Positions 27,182-36,472 of a stretch of DNA of 64,000 bases are shown here, one piece after another. A program made the position numbers and the translations under genes. The first letter of the stretch is position 1. Each line of letters starts with the position of its first letter. Origin of the DNA: an uncultured Eubacteriales bacterium (GTDB taxonomy: Bacteria; Bacillota; Clostridia; Oscillospirales; CAG-382); contig CAKSEL010000001.1 in assembly GCA_934446675.1 (NCBI GenBank), forward strand, positions 262,293 to 326,292, read 5' to 3'. The notes below the pieces were generated by a model. It searched no databases. It had not been told where the DNA came from and saw only the letters and a program-made list of their open reading frames with translations.

Positions 27182-28234
27182 TTATCTTACAAGCTTAGCT
27201 ATATCGTTAAAGGTCACAAGCACCATAAGCAAAAGCAGCAGCACCATTCCGGCAAGGTGAACGTATCCCTCGTATTTCGGATTTACGGGCTTGCCGCGTA
27301 TCATCTCTATGAGCACAAAGAACAGCCGTCCTCCGTCAAGCGCAGGCAGCGGCAGCAGATTGAATATGCCGAGGTTCATGGATATTATCATCATCATATA
27401 GCACAGCGCCGAAAAGCCGTAAGTCGCAGTTTCCTTTATTTCGCTTACCACTCCGACAGGTCCCGAAACAGCCTCTGTTCCGTATTTTCCGCGCACCGTG
27501 TTGACAAGCGACATCCATATCATTCTGATAACGGCAACCGACTGGCAGAACGACTGTTTTACAACCTCTGCCGGCGTCTTTGCAAGAGTTGTCGGCAGAA
27601 AGAACGACGCGTTTCCGAACACAATGCCTTTTTCGGTATATGTCGGGAAAACAAAATTTTCTATCTTGACTTTTTGTCCGCCACGCATAACCGTGAGCGT
27701 ACAAGGCTCGGCGCCTATGTTCATTGCCTCGAAAACAAGGTCGCTCCTGACGTTTATCCTACGGTTTCCGACTTTTATTATCTCATCGCCTACCCGAAGT
27801 CCCTGCCATTCGGTCATTTGTATGAAATTTCCGTTCTCGTCGCCGAAATTAAAGCGCTCAATCGTCGTAGAATAAAGCTTTCCGCCGAAACCGACGAGAA
27901 ATCCCATTATGACAAAGCCGAGAAGTATATTCATAACCGCACCGGTAGCTATTATTATAAATCTCTGCCATGCTTTTTTATTGCAAAGCGCGTTTTCCGC
28001 GCCGTCTCCGTCGTCGTCCTCGCCGACCATGCTTACATATCCGCCTATCGGAAGCGCGCGCAGAGAATACATAACGCCGTCTTTTCCGGTTTTGGACGCT
28101 ATTTTCGGTCCCATACCTATCGAAAACTCATTTATGCCGACTCTGAACAGCTTTGCAAACATAAAGTGTCCGAGTTCATGTATGATTATCAAAAGTCCGA
28201 ACATCAGTATGCCTATGACAATGTAAAAAATCAT
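27182..28234 (-). CDS. rseP: RIP metalloprotease (site-2 protease)
   Basis: Intramembrane zinc protease of 350 aa that cleaves membrane-bound regulators such as anti-sigma factors. The first helix carries the HELGH zinc motif (residues 19-23, IIIHELGHFMFAK). A PDZ domain lies in the middle (GLRVGDEIIKVGNRRI), and the third metal ligand is in NLLPLPALDGGRLFF near the C-terminal helices. The start is the ATG at 28234, which follows GGGGAAAAT; the seven extra codons of the longer frame contain that Shine-Dalgarno. It precedes ispG and polC in the same orientation. The substrate in this organism is not identifiable here. Confidence 0.93.
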   Translation of the reverse strand: MIFYIVIGILMFGLLIIIHELGHFMFAKLFRVGINEFSIGMGPKIASKTGKDGVMYSLRALPIGGYVSMVGEDDDGDGAENALCNKKAWQRFIIIATGAVMNILLGFVIMGFLVGFGGKLYSTTIERFNFGDENGNFIQMTEWQGLRVGDEIIKVGNRRINVRSDLVFEAMNIGAEPCTLTVMRGGQKVKIENFVFPTYTEKGIVFGNASFFLPTTLAKTPAEVVKQSFCQSVAVIRMIWMSLVNTVRGKYGTEAVSGPVGVVSEIKETATYGFSALCYMMMIISMNLGIFNLLPLPALDGGRLFFVLIEMIRGKPVNPKYEGYVHLAGMVLLLLLMVLVTFNDIAKLVR

Positions 28235-28298
28235 ATTTTCCCCTTTCGGATACAAAATCTTACGGTATGTTTAATATTATATGCAAAGGATATGCATA

Positions 28299-29483
28299 TT
28301 ATTGTACGCCCGAAACAAGAAGATCCACAAACTGTTTTGCGGTTCTCGGATTTCTTCCGCCGTTTCTTATGGCGTGCGCCTCGGCTCTGACAAGCAGCGT
28401 CTCATCATTTATATCAAGTCCGGCTTTCTCTGCAAGATCCGTTACTATCTTACAGTACAGATCCTTATCGGGACGGCTGTACGTTACGGTAAGTCCGAAA
28501 CGCGCCGAAAGGCTTACTATCTCCTGCAGCTTATCTCCGACGCTTATCTCATCACCGCTTCTGTCGGCGCTCGACTCCTTGACAAGGTGTCTGTGGTTGC
28601 TTGTGGCATAGATAACGGTATTTGCTCCGCAGCTGCTTACGCCGCCTTCAAGGGTGGCTTTGAGAGCGCAGAAGTCCGCGTCGTCGGAGGAAAACGTAAG
28701 GTCGTCGATAAACAGTATGAATTTCAGCGGATTTGTGCTTATTGCGTCAAGCAGATGCGGTATAAGGCGAAGCTGATCCTTTTTGAGTTCGATTATACGA
28801 AGTCCGTCAGATGCAAATTCATTGCCTATCGCCTTTACGGTGCTGCTCTTGCCCGTGCCTGCGTCGCCGTAAAGCAGAACGTTATTTGCAGGTTTTCCGC
28901 AAAGCAGAGCCTTTGTGTTTGCGACGATAAGTCCGCGTTCTCTCTCATATCCCGAAAGATCGGAAATCTTCTGCGGATCGGGATTCTTTATCGGTACTAC
29001 GTTTCCGTTTTCATCAAGCACGAACATATGGTACTTTGCGTATATTCCGAAGCCTTTTTTGCCGATCTCGCCCATTCTGTCGGCGTAAATCTTATGAAAA
29101 TCCGCATTGCCTGTTTTCCAGTGTGCGAGAGTATCGTCGCCTGTAAACTTACGCAGCTGTTCTCCGGTATACTGCGAAAGCTCTTCAAGCACCGAAAGCT
29201 CTCTGTCAAGCAAAGGTTCAAGCAGTTCTGCGTCTCCCTCTCCCGTCACCTTATACTTTGTATATATATTCTCGTTCTCAAGCACAAGGCACAGCAGATA
29301 TTCCGTAAGGTTTCCTCCGCACGAAAGTATGCTTTCGGCAAAGGCGCAGTATTTATCCGTAATATCGTTTTTATCCGTTTCGTCGCAGTCGAAAAGTGCC
29401 GTCAGCCTTTTTACGGGTTCCTGCGAGAGTATGCTCCTGAAAATAACAAGGCTGTGCAGCTTTCTTGAATTATGTCTGTTCAT
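28299..29483 (-). CDS. DUF815-family AAA ATPase
   Basis: 394-aa cytoplasmic ATPase. It has Walker A in LLYGDAGTGKSSTVKAI and Walker B in FILFIDDLTF, followed by a sensor region (IYATSNHRHLVKE) and the arginine-rich end typical of DUF815 (PF05673). The N-terminal 190 residues are helical and unassigned. The biological role of the family is not established. The frame is open for a further 109 codons upstream, but those run through a promoter and into the antisense of the T-box leader, so I start at the ATG at 29481-29483, with AGAAGG about 13 bases upstream. It is 64 bp upstream of rseP and may be co-transcribed with it. Confidence 0.85.
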   Translation of the reverse strand: MNRHNSRKLHSLVIFRSILSQEPVKRLTALFDCDETDKNDITDKYCAFAESILSCGGNLTEYLLCLVLENENIYTKYKVTGEGDAELLEPLLDRELSVLEELSQYTGEQLRKFTGDDTLAHWKTGNADFHKIYADRMGEIGKKGFGIYAKYHMFVLDENGNVVPIKNPDPQKISDLSGYERERGLIVANTKALLCGKPANNVLLYGDAGTGKSSTVKAIGNEFASDGLRIIELKKDQLRLIPHLLDAISTNPLKFILFIDDLTFSSDDADFCALKATLEGGVSSCGANTVIYATSNHRHLVKESSADRSGDEISVGDKLQEIVSLSARFGLTVTYSRPDKDLYCKIVTDLAEKAGLDINDETLLVRAEAHAIRNGGRNPRTAKQFVDLLVSGVQ

Positions 29484-29534
29484 CTTTTTGATTTTACCTT
29501 CTTTGCAGAATATGCGTATTATAATACAATATAT

Positions 29535-29563
29535 ATTATAAGCCCAAACGCGGTGCCATGCAA
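29535..29563 (-). promoter_or_regulatory. Sigma-A promoter for the DUF815 gene
   Basis: Minus strand TTGCAT (29558-29563) and TATAAT (29535-29540), 17-bp spacer, about 52 bp upstream of the ATG. This excludes the long N-terminal extension of the reading frame. Confidence 0.8.
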
Positions 29564-29624
29564 GGCGCATTTTTGAACTTAATGTGAAAATTATAAAACA
29601 TTCTGTAAAACCCTGCAAAACCTC

Positions 29625-29653
29625 TTGACAGCCGGAAAAAGGCGTATTATAAT
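29625..29653 (+). promoter_or_regulatory. Consensus sigma-A promoter for the leu operon
   Basis: Perfect TTGACA (29625-29630) and perfect TATAAT (29648-29653) with a 17-bp spacer. Transcription would begin near 29660, at the 5' end of the T-box leader. Such a strong promoter fits control by premature termination. Confidence 0.9.
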
Positions 29654-29659
29654 AAGCCC

Positions 29660-30020
29660 AGAAACAGAAAAGCGACGACCGGGCTAAAGGTTGTTTCGAT
29701 AAAAGTCTCAAAGAGAGCTGCCGTTTGGTGCGAGGCAGCGGCTTTTGAAACCTCCGAACTCTCCCGCGAGCTGCCGACCGAAAGTTTTTGTACTTGTCTT
29801 CGTGTTTCAACCGGTATCATAGTTAAAGCAAAGCACGGTTTTTGTACAAAAAACAAGTAGTAAGGACGGGACTTCCCGTTACAGGAGAAGCGTATTGGAG
29901 CTGCATTGAAAAATACGGCACAGATATGCGTTGAGTGCGTCTTTTGACGCAGAAATAGAGTGGTACCGCGAAAAGGTAAATTTCGTCTCTGTCCGTAAAC
30001 AACGGCAGAGATTTTTTTTT
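29660..30020 (+). promoter_or_regulatory. T-box leader, leucine (specifier CTC), controlling leuA-leuC-leuD-leuB
   Basis: Leader RNA that reads uncharged tRNA-Leu and antiterminates. Stem I shows the AGAGAGCTG box (about 29712), the TGGTG apical loop and the GAA that precedes the specifier; the next triplet is CTC at 29759-29761 (Leu), followed by the usual GCGAGCTG return strand. The T-box AGAGTGGTACCGCG is at 29957-29970. Its TGGT bulge would pair with the tRNA end ACCA, so the discriminator base is A, as in bacterial tRNA-Leu. A terminator hairpin follows. Downstream leuA starts 45 bp later. Specifier assignment rests on position and on the agreeing operon content. Confidence 0.93.
29986..30020 (+). 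terminator. Regulated terminator of the T-box leader
   Basis: TCTCTG (29986-29991) plus TCCG pairs with CGG plus CAGAGA (30003-30011), followed by nine T. It competes with the antiterminator formed by the T-box. Confidence 0.9.
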
Positions 30021-30065
30021 ATTGCAAAAAAACAAACATTACCATAAAGCGAAAGGAAAAACGAC

Positions 30066-31727
30066 ATGAAAAACACCGCAAAGTACACAAAACAGTATTT
30101 CAATCCTCCGGTCTGTGAAATGAAGTGGGCAAAAAAGGACAGCGTTGACAAAGCTCCGATATGGTGCTCGGTTGACCTGCGCGACGGAAACCAGGCTCTT
30201 ATGGTTCCGATGAACCTCGAAGAAAAGCTTGAATTTTTTGAAATGCTCGTCAAAATCGGTTTCAAGGAAATAGAAGTCGGATTTCCGGCTGCAAGCGAGA
30301 CGGAATACAAATTTTTGCGCACGTTAATAGAAAAGAACATGATTCCCGACGACGTTACGGTTCAGGTACTTACACAGTCGAGAGAACACATAATAAAGAA
30401 AACCTTTGAGTGCATAAAGGGTGCGAAAAACGTTATAGTCCACCTCTACAACTCGACAAGCGTTGCCCAGAGAGAACAGGTTTTCAGAAAATCCAAGGAA
30501 GAAATAGTAAACATCGCCGTCGAAGGCGCAAAGCTCTTCAACGAATACGTAAAGGACATGGACGGCAACATAAGATTCGAGTATTCTCCCGAATCCTTTA
30601 CCGGCACGGAACCCGAATTTGCGCTTGAAATATGCAATGCCGTGCTTGATATATGGAAGCCGACTCCCGAAAGAAAGGCTATCATAAATCTGCCGGTCAC
30701 GGTTGAGCTTTCAATGCCTCACGTTTACGCAAATCAGATAGAATATATGTGCGACAACTTAAAGTACCGCGAAAACGTAGTTGTTTCGCTTCACCCACAC
30801 AACGACCGCGGCTGCGCGGTTGCGGACAGCGAACTCGGACTGCTTGCAGGCGCTGACAGAATCGAAGGAACGCTTTTCGGCAACGGCGAACGCACGGGAA
30901 ACGCCGACATCATCACAATCGGCATGAATATGTATGCGCAGGGCGTCGATCCGGGACTTGATTTTTCAAATATGCCGGCAATCTGCGATCTGTACGAAAG
31001 AGTAACGCGCATGAACGTATACGAACGCTCTCCCTACTCCGGAAAGCTCGTATTTGCCGCATTCTCCGGTTCTCATCAGGACGCTATTGCAAAGGGCATG
31101 AAGTGGCGCGAAGAAAAGGAACGCAGATACTGGACCGTTCCGTATCTTCCCATCGATCCGCAGGACGTCGGACGCGAATACGAGACAGACGTTATACGCA
31201 TAAATTCCCAGTCCGGCAAGGGCGGCATAGGATACTTGCTCGAACACAACTACGGTTTCAACCTCCCGCCCAAGATGAGAGAGGCTGTCGGATATGCGGT
31301 AAAGCACGTTTCGGACGTGGAGCACAAGGAGCTGTCCGCGGAAGAGGTACTTGCTGTATTCAACGAGAAGTTCGTAAACATCTCGTCGCCGCTTGAGCTT
31401 GTGGATTACAGCTTTGTACGTTCGCAGGAGAGCATGAGAGCCGATCTTCACATCAAGTACAACGGCGAAACAAAACAGATCAGCGCATACGGAAACGGAC
31501 GTCTTGACGCCGTATCCAACGCAATCAAGCACAGTCTTGGAATCGAGTATTCCAACCTCACATACAGCGAGCACGCTCTTACCGAAGGTTCGTCCTCTCA
31601 GGCTGTCGGTTATGTCAGCATAACGCTGCCCGACGGCAATGTAAGATGGGGCGCCGGTATTCACGACGATATTATCTGCGCTTCGATAAACGCGCTCATC
31701 TCCGCAATCAACAGCAAAATACACTGA
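30066..31727 (+). CDS. leuA: 2-isopropylmalate synthase (long form)
   Basis: First committed step of leucine synthesis: acetyl-CoA plus 2-oxoisovalerate gives 2-isopropylmalate. The 553-aa product belongs to the long LeuA type shared with actinobacteria and yeast. It has the N-terminal KYFNPP-like segment, the catalytic/metal motif SVDLRDGNQALMVPM, metal ligands in SLHPHNDRGCAVAD, and GTLFGNGERTGNADI. The C-terminal 130 residues are the leucine-sensing dimerisation domain (DLHIKYNGETKQISAYGNG). GAAAGGA precedes the ATG. It is first in the T-box-controlled leu operon, so it is regulated by tRNA-Leu charging and probably by leucine feedback. Confidence 0.96.
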   Translation: MKNTAKYTKQYFNPPVCEMKWAKKDSVDKAPIWCSVDLRDGNQALMVPMNLEEKLEFFEMLVKIGFKEIEVGFPAASETEYKFLRTLIEKNMIPDDVTVQVLTQSREHIIKKTFECIKGAKNVIVHLYNSTSVAQREQVFRKSKEEIVNIAVEGAKLFNEYVKDMDGNIRFEYSPESFTGTEPEFALEICNAVLDIWKPTPERKAIINLPVTVELSMPHVYANQIEYMCDNLKYRENVVVSLHPHNDRGCAVADSELGLLAGADRIEGTLFGNGERTGNADIITIGMNMYAQGVDPGLDFSNMPAICDLYERVTRMNVYERSPYSGKLVFAAFSGSHQDAIAKGMKWREEKERRYWTVPYLPIDPQDVGREYETDVIRINSQSGKGGIGYLLEHNYGFNLPPKMREAVGYAVKHVSDVEHKELSAEEVLAVFNEKFVNISSPLELVDYSFVRSQESMRADLHIKYNGETKQISAYGNGRLDAVSNAIKHSLGIEYSNLTYSEHALTEGSSSQAVGYVSITLPDGNVRWGAGIHDDIICASINALISAINSKIH

Positions 31728-31761
31728 AAAACATCTCATATAAAGGACAGGTGAATTAACT

Positions 31762-33018
31762 ATGGGAATGACAATGACTCAGAAAATACTCGCGTCTCAT
31801 GCAGGACTTGATCACGTTGTGCCGGGACAGCTCATAAGCGCAAAGCTGGATCTTGTTCTCGGAAACGACATCACAAGCCCCGTTGCGATAAACGAATTTG
31901 AGAAAAACGGCTTTGACAAGGTTTTCGACAATACGAAAATTGCCCTTGTAATGGATCATTTCGCGCCAAACAAGGACATAAAGGCTGCCGAACAGTGCTT
32001 ACAGTGCAGAACCTTTGCGAAGTGCTTTAACATAAAGAACTATTTTGACGTAGGCGACATGGGAATAGAGCACGCGCTGCTTCCCGAAAAAGGACTTGTC
32101 GCACCGGGAGAGGCTGTTATCGGCGCAGACTCCCACACCTGTACATACGGCGCGCTCGGCGCGTTCTCTACCGGCGTAGGCTCGACGGACATGGCTGCCG
32201 GAATGGCAACCGGAAAAGCATGGTTCAAGGTTCCGTCGGCGATAAAATTCAATCTCCGCGGCGCACTCGGCGAAAAGGTATCCGGCAAGGACGTCATCTT
32301 ACACATAATAGGCATGATAGGCGTTGACGGCGCGCTGTACCGTTCAATGGAATTTACCGGCGACGGTCTGAAATCGCTCTCTATGGACGACAGGCTCTGC
32401 ATGGCAAACATGGCAATAGAAGCCGGAGCAAAGAACGGCATTTTCGAGGTTGACGACATTACTCTCAAATACGTAAAAGGCAGAGTAAACAGAGAATTCA
32501 AGGTATTCAAGGCGGACAGCGACGCGCAGTACGACGAGATCTACGACATTGACTTATCAGCAATAGAGCCTACCGTAGCCTGCCCTCACCTGCCCGAAAA
32601 CACGCGTCATGCAAAGGAACTGTCAGACATCAAGGTAAATCAGATCGTTATCGGCTCATGTACCAACGGCAGAATAAGCGACATGAAAGCGGCATACGAA
32701 ATTCTTTGCGGCAAGCACATTGCAAAGGACGTAAGATGCATTATAATCCCCGCAACGCAGAGCATATACAAGGAATGTATAAAGCGCGGATACATCGAGG
32801 CGTTTATAGACGCAGGCTGCGTTGTTTCAACACCTACGTGCGGTCCGTGTCTCGGCGGTTACATGGGCATACTTGCGCACGACGAGGTTGCCGTTGCAAC
32901 GACTAACAGAAACTTTGTCGGACGTATGGGACACGTAACCTCAAAAATCTATCTTGCAAGTCCAGAAACTGCTGCCGCAACTGCTCTCACAGGCGTTATA
33001 ACCGATCCGAGAGCATAA
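31762..33018 (+). CDS. leuC: 3-isopropylmalate dehydratase large subunit
   Basis: Aconitase-type subunit (418 aa) that isomerises 2- to 3-isopropylmalate together with LeuD. It has GADSHTCTYGALGAFSTGVG, and the three [4Fe-4S] cysteines in VIGSCTNGRISD and STPTCGPCLGGYMG. It is the shorter form of the subunit with a separate small subunit, as common in Clostridia and archaea. It lies 34 bp after leuA and 35 bp before leuD, in one operon. AGGACAGGTG is upstream of the ATG. Confidence 0.96.
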   Translation: MGMTMTQKILASHAGLDHVVPGQLISAKLDLVLGNDITSPVAINEFEKNGFDKVFDNTKIALVMDHFAPNKDIKAAEQCLQCRTFAKCFNIKNYFDVGDMGIEHALLPEKGLVAPGEAVIGADSHTCTYGALGAFSTGVGSTDMAAGMATGKAWFKVPSAIKFNLRGALGEKVSGKDVILHIIGMIGVDGALYRSMEFTGDGLKSLSMDDRLCMANMAIEAGAKNGIFEVDDITLKYVKGRVNREFKVFKADSDAQYDEIYDIDLSAIEPTVACPHLPENTRHAKELSDIKVNQIVIGSCTNGRISDMKAAYEILCGKHIAKDVRCIIIPATQSIYKECIKRGYIEAFIDAGCVVSTPTCGPCLGGYMGILAHDEVAVATTNRNFVGRMGHVTSKIYLASPETAAATALTGVITDPRA

Positions 33019-33053
33019 AAAACGGCACGCAGAGCACGAAAGGAGAAAACAAC

Positions 33054-33536
33054 ATGAATGCACACGGAAAAGTCATAAAATACGGCGACAACATAGACAC
33101 GGACGTCATTATCCCGGCGCGTTACTTAAACACCGCCGACCACAAAGAGCTTGCAAAGCACTGCATGGAGGACATTGACAAGGATTTTACCGCTAAAGTA
33201 AACAAAGGCGACATAATCGTGGGCGGCGCAAACTTCGGCTGCGGTTCTTCACGCGAGCACGCGCCGATTGCAATTAAAGAATCGGGAATTTCCTGCGTAA
33301 TCGCAAAGACATTTGCGAGAATCTTCTACCGCAACGCGATAAACATAGGTCTTGCAATTCTGGAGTGTCCCGAAGCAAGCGCGGAAATATCCGACGGCGA
33401 CGAAGTAAAGATAGATTTCGACACGGGCATCATCACCGACGTTACGACCGGAAAAACTTATTCCGCACAGCCGTTTCCGGATTTTATCAAGGACATAATT
33501 TCTTCAAACGGTCTTTTGAATTCTTTGAAAAAGTGA
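33054..33536 (+). CDS. leuD: 3-isopropylmalate dehydratase small subunit
   Basis: 160-aa swivelling domain partner of LeuC. It has YGDNIDTDVIIPARYLNT near the N-terminus, GGANFGCGSSREHAPIA in the middle and AKTFARIFYRNAINIGL after it, all family signatures. AAAGGAG lies before the ATG. It is 10 bp upstream of leuB, so probably translationally linked. Confidence 0.96.
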   Translation: MNAHGKVIKYGDNIDTDVIIPARYLNTADHKELAKHCMEDIDKDFTAKVNKGDIIVGGANFGCGSSREHAPIAIKESGISCVIAKTFARIFYRNAINIGLAILECPEASAEISDGDEVKIDFDTGIITDVTTGKTYSAQPFPDFIKDIISSNGLLNSLKK

Positions 33537-33546
33537 GGAACACATC

Positions 33547-34617
33547 ATGGTAAAGAAAATTACTGTTTTACGCGGCGACGGAATAGGTCCCGAAATCGTA
33601 AACGAGGCAATAAAGGTACTGAACAAAGTGTCAGTCAGATACGGTCACACCTTTGAATACACCGACGTTGACATGGGCGGCTGCTCGATAGACAAATTCG
33701 GCGTTCCGATCACCGACGAGGGCTTGGAAAAGTGCAAATCGAGCGACAGCGTTCTTCTTGGCGCGGTAGGCGGCCCGAAATGGGACGGCGTAGATCCGTC
33801 GGTAAGACCCGAAAAAGCGCTGTTAAAGGTAAGGAGCGAACTCGGACTGTTTGCAAACTTACGTCCCACAAAGCTGTTTTTACAGCTTGCAGACGCCTCT
33901 CCCTTAAAGAAAGAGATAGTCGGAAACGGCATTGATTTAATGATAGTCCGCGAGCTTACGGGAGGCATATATTTCGGCAAACGCCGCACCGAAAACGCCG
34001 GCGGCATGAAAGTCGCAACCGACGAAATGACTTACAGCGAGGCTGAGATTGAGAGAATAGGCAGAGTTGCGTTTGAATCGGCAATGAAACGCGGCAAGCG
34101 TCTTGCAAGCGTTGACAAGGCTAACGTCCTCGACTCATCACGCCTTTGGAGAGCCGTAATGCACAGGCTTTCTGAGGAATATCCGCTTGTGGAATACAGC
34201 GACGTTCTGGTTGACAACACGGCTATGCAGCTTATCAAAAATCCGTCGCAGTTTGACGTAATCGTTACGGAAAATATGTTCGGCGACATTCTCTCGGACG
34301 AGGCAAGTATGCTCACGGGTTCTATCGGCATGATGCCGTCCGCAAGTCTTTCATCGGGAAAGCTCGGAATGTACGAGCCTATTCACGGCTCTGCGCCCGA
34401 CATTGCCGGGCTTGACATTGCAAACCCGATAGGAACAATTCTGTCTGCCGCAATGATGTTGAGATACTCCTTCGATATGCCCAAAGAGGCAGACTCCATA
34501 GAACTTGCCGTAAACAAGGCTCTTGACGACGGTTACAGAACAGGCGACATATACAAAGACGGTTTCAAAAAGGTAAAGTGCTCCGAAATGGGCAGCATTA
34601 TTGCAGACAACATCTGA
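33547..34617 (+). CDS. leuB: 3-isopropylmalate dehydrogenase
   Basis: NAD-dependent oxidative decarboxylase giving 2-oxoisocaproate, the leucine precursor. 356 aa with VLRGDGIGPEIVNEA, the substrate arginines in LRPTKLF and MIVRELTGGIYFG, the metal-binding DNTAMQLI, FGDILSDEASML and the NAD-binding PIHGSAPDIAG. Last gene of the leu operon, followed by a terminator at 34643. The amino-acid transaminase and the ilv genes are not in this window. Confidence 0.96.
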   Translation: MVKKITVLRGDGIGPEIVNEAIKVLNKVSVRYGHTFEYTDVDMGGCSIDKFGVPITDEGLEKCKSSDSVLLGAVGGPKWDGVDPSVRPEKALLKVRSELGLFANLRPTKLFLQLADASPLKKEIVGNGIDLMIVRELTGGIYFGKRRTENAGGMKVATDEMTYSEAEIERIGRVAFESAMKRGKRLASVDKANVLDSSRLWRAVMHRLSEEYPLVEYSDVLVDNTAMQLIKNPSQFDVIVTENMFGDILSDEASMLTGSIGMMPSASLSSGKLGMYEPIHGSAPDIAGLDIANPIGTILSAAMMLRYSFDMPKEADSIELAVNKALDDGYRTGDIYKDGFKKVKCSEMGSIIADNI

Positions 34618-34642
34618 AAAACGCAGATCTATACAAAAACAA

Positions 34643-34685
34643 ACAAGCCCGGTACTTTTTACGGTACTGAGCTTGTATTTTTATG
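34643..34685 (+). terminator. Bidirectional terminator after leuB
   Basis: ACAAGC (34643-34648) pairs with GCTTGT (34671-34676) around an inner GGTAC/GTACT stem, followed by ATTTTTATG. On the minus strand it is followed by TTGTTTTTG and can serve the SLH/PPC gene. Confidence 0.8.
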
Positions 34686-34698
34686 CCTTATTCCGATT

Positions 34699-36447
34699 TT
34701 ACTTTATTCTTACGATTATTGCTGCAAGTTCCGCGCGGTTAAGAGAATCCGACGGTCTGAAGTTGCCGTCCGCGTCGCCCTGAAGAAATCCTTTTGCGTA
34801 CATTGCAAGTATGCTGCCAAAATACTCGGTATTTGCGTCAACGTCGTTTATTGCAGCCTCAGGCTGTGCATTTGAGTCAAGTCCGAGCGCATTTGCAAGT
34901 ATATATGCTGTCTGCGCTCTTGTTGCGGATTTTGTATAATCGTCAAAGTCGTCCGACTTTATGATATTTGCGGCAACGGCATATGCGACGTAATTTGAGT
35001 ACCAGACATTGCTTTGCTTATCAAAATCAAACTCAACGCCGTTATCGGCACTGTGTATTCTTGCGGCAACCGTAATAATCTGCGCAAGGCTTACCTTTCC
35101 GTAAGGATCGTATTTATTATCCCCCACTCCGTTTACAAGCTTTTTGGAATATGCCGTCTGTACGTCGTTATAGAACCACTGTCCCGGCTGTACGTCTGAA
35201 AATACCGGCGTTGCGCAGTCCGGCTCTTTATCGCCGTTATCCGGTTCGGACGGCTTATCCGGAGTTTCGGGTTCTGACGGAGTATCGGGCGTTTCAGGCT
35301 CGGCAGGCTGTACGGGGGATTCATGCGTAAGCTTTGTATTTATCTTAAAGCGGTATCCGAGGTCGCTGTAATACTTTTCCGACGGGCAGTTTACTTCAAA
35401 ATAGTAAGTCCCTGCGTCAAGCGTCGCGGTAAGCTCTGCGGTATTGGTCTTCTCGCACTGAGTTATTACCTTGCCTTCGGAATCGAGAATATATATTGAG
35501 TAGTGCGGAGCCGACGAGGAAATCTGATCGTAAAACTTTACGGTTACGTCGTCTTTCTGCGAAAGTATAAACTTATAAATGTCCGCGTCCTCGACGCCGG
35601 TAATATCGCCGTAATAATCCCTGGAAAGCAAAACCGTGTTTGCCTGCTTTACGGTATTATTGGGTTCGCTTTCAAAATCAGACGCTTTTCCCGCAGTAAC
35701 GCTGAAATCGTAGAGCGGATATGTTCCGTCCTCTTCGCTGCTTACGCAAAGATAATACTTACCTTTTGAAAGTCCTATGCGCTGATGCAGAAACTTATCG
35801 GTGTCTTTAAGCGCAAAGCATATATTATTGAGTTCCTCGAGCTTATCGTTATACAGGGTAAACGACTTTACCGCCTTTGTTCTTATCGCAAGGGTTATAT
35901 AACCGTTGTCGGCAACTTCAAAACTGTAATAGTCTTTATCCTCAGACCCCGATACTCCGCCGGTATAGGTCCTTGAAAGAGTTATAGGGTTTGCCTTTTC
36001 GAGTGTATCGTTTGACTCGTTTTCAACGTAGTCGTATTCGGTAAAATCGACTTTAATTGTATATTCCGCGTCGGCATACGTCGAAAGGTTTTCCACCTTT
36101 ACGGTATATGTACCCTTTTTCAAGCCTTCGGCTATTACATAGTCTTTATCGAAAAAGTTCTTCTCGGTCTTTATCTTTGAAAAGACGTGAGAACCCGACG
36201 AAATGCTTAGTTCAACAGTGGGGTTTGTATCTTCCTCAACGCCCTGAACACCGACAATTTCTATTGTGACATATCCGTTATCCGCGTCAGCCTCAAACGT
36301 ATATCTGTCGGTCTTTTGGGCTTTGATTGTATTGGTAATCGTTTCGCCGCCGTAAATATACGAATCCGACGGCTTTGCAAAGACCGACGTTGCGGCAAAC
36401 GCCGTAATTACCGCCGCGGTGCAGCACAAAAACTTTAATTTGTTCAT
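34699..36447 (-). CDS. Exported SLH protein with three PPC-like domains
   Basis: 582-aa surface protein. The signal peptide is residues 1-25 (KLKFLCCTAAVITAFAATSVFA). Three pre-peptidase C-terminal (PPC)-like beta-sandwich domains follow, at about 27-135, 137-260 and 262-370, with the recurring ENESNDTLEKANPI / EPNNTVKQANTV pattern. A Pro/Glu/Asp linker (about 375-405) leads to SLH repeats at about 410-580 (FSDVQPGQWFYNDVQTAY, then NVWYSNYVAYAVAANI, then a degenerate third ending in SLNRAELAAIIVRIK). No catalytic domain is visible, so a binding or structural surface role is likely. The ATG at 36447 follows GGAGG. It starts 25 bp after the SbcD-like gene and probably shares its transcript. Confidence 0.85.
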   Translation of the reverse strand: MNKLKFLCCTAAVITAFAATSVFAKPSDSYIYGGETITNTIKAQKTDRYTFEADADNGYVTIEIVGVQGVEEDTNPTVELSISSGSHVFSKIKTEKNFFDKDYVIAEGLKKGTYTVKVENLSTYADAEYTIKVDFTEYDYVENESNDTLEKANPITLSRTYTGGVSGSEDKDYYSFEVADNGYITLAIRTKAVKSFTLYNDKLEELNNICFALKDTDKFLHQRIGLSKGKYYLCVSSEEDGTYPLYDFSVTAGKASDFESEPNNTVKQANTVLLSRDYYGDITGVEDADIYKFILSQKDDVTVKFYDQISSSAPHYSIYILDSEGKVITQCEKTNTAELTATLDAGTYYFEVNCPSEKYYSDLGYRFKINTKLTHESPVQPAEPETPDTPSEPETPDKPSEPDNGDKEPDCATPVFSDVQPGQWFYNDVQTAYSKKLVNGVGDNKYDPYGKVSLAQIITVAARIHSADNGVEFDFDKQSNVWYSNYVAYAVAANIIKSDDFDDYTKSATRAQTAYILANALGLDSNAQPEAAINDVDANTEYFGSILAMYAKGFLQGDADGNFRPSDSLNRAELAAIIVRIK

Positions 36448-36472
36448 GTTTTTTCCTCCGTTTTGCAAAATT

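Noticed and set aside
27257..28390. 377-codon plus-strand ORF.
   Set aside because: Antisense to rseP, which has intact HELGH and LDGG motifs. No ribosome-binding site or domain in the antisense frame.
28281..29468. 395-codon plus-strand ORF.
   Set aside because: It lies fully antisense to the DUF815 ATPase, which has Walker motifs, a promoter and a coherent protein. The antisense translation is Arg/Tyr/Cys-rich with no recognisable domain.
29484..29810. N-terminal extension of the DUF815 gene by 109 codons.
   Set aside because: It would run through a consensus promoter for that gene and into the antisense of the T-box leader; the translated segment is non-globular.
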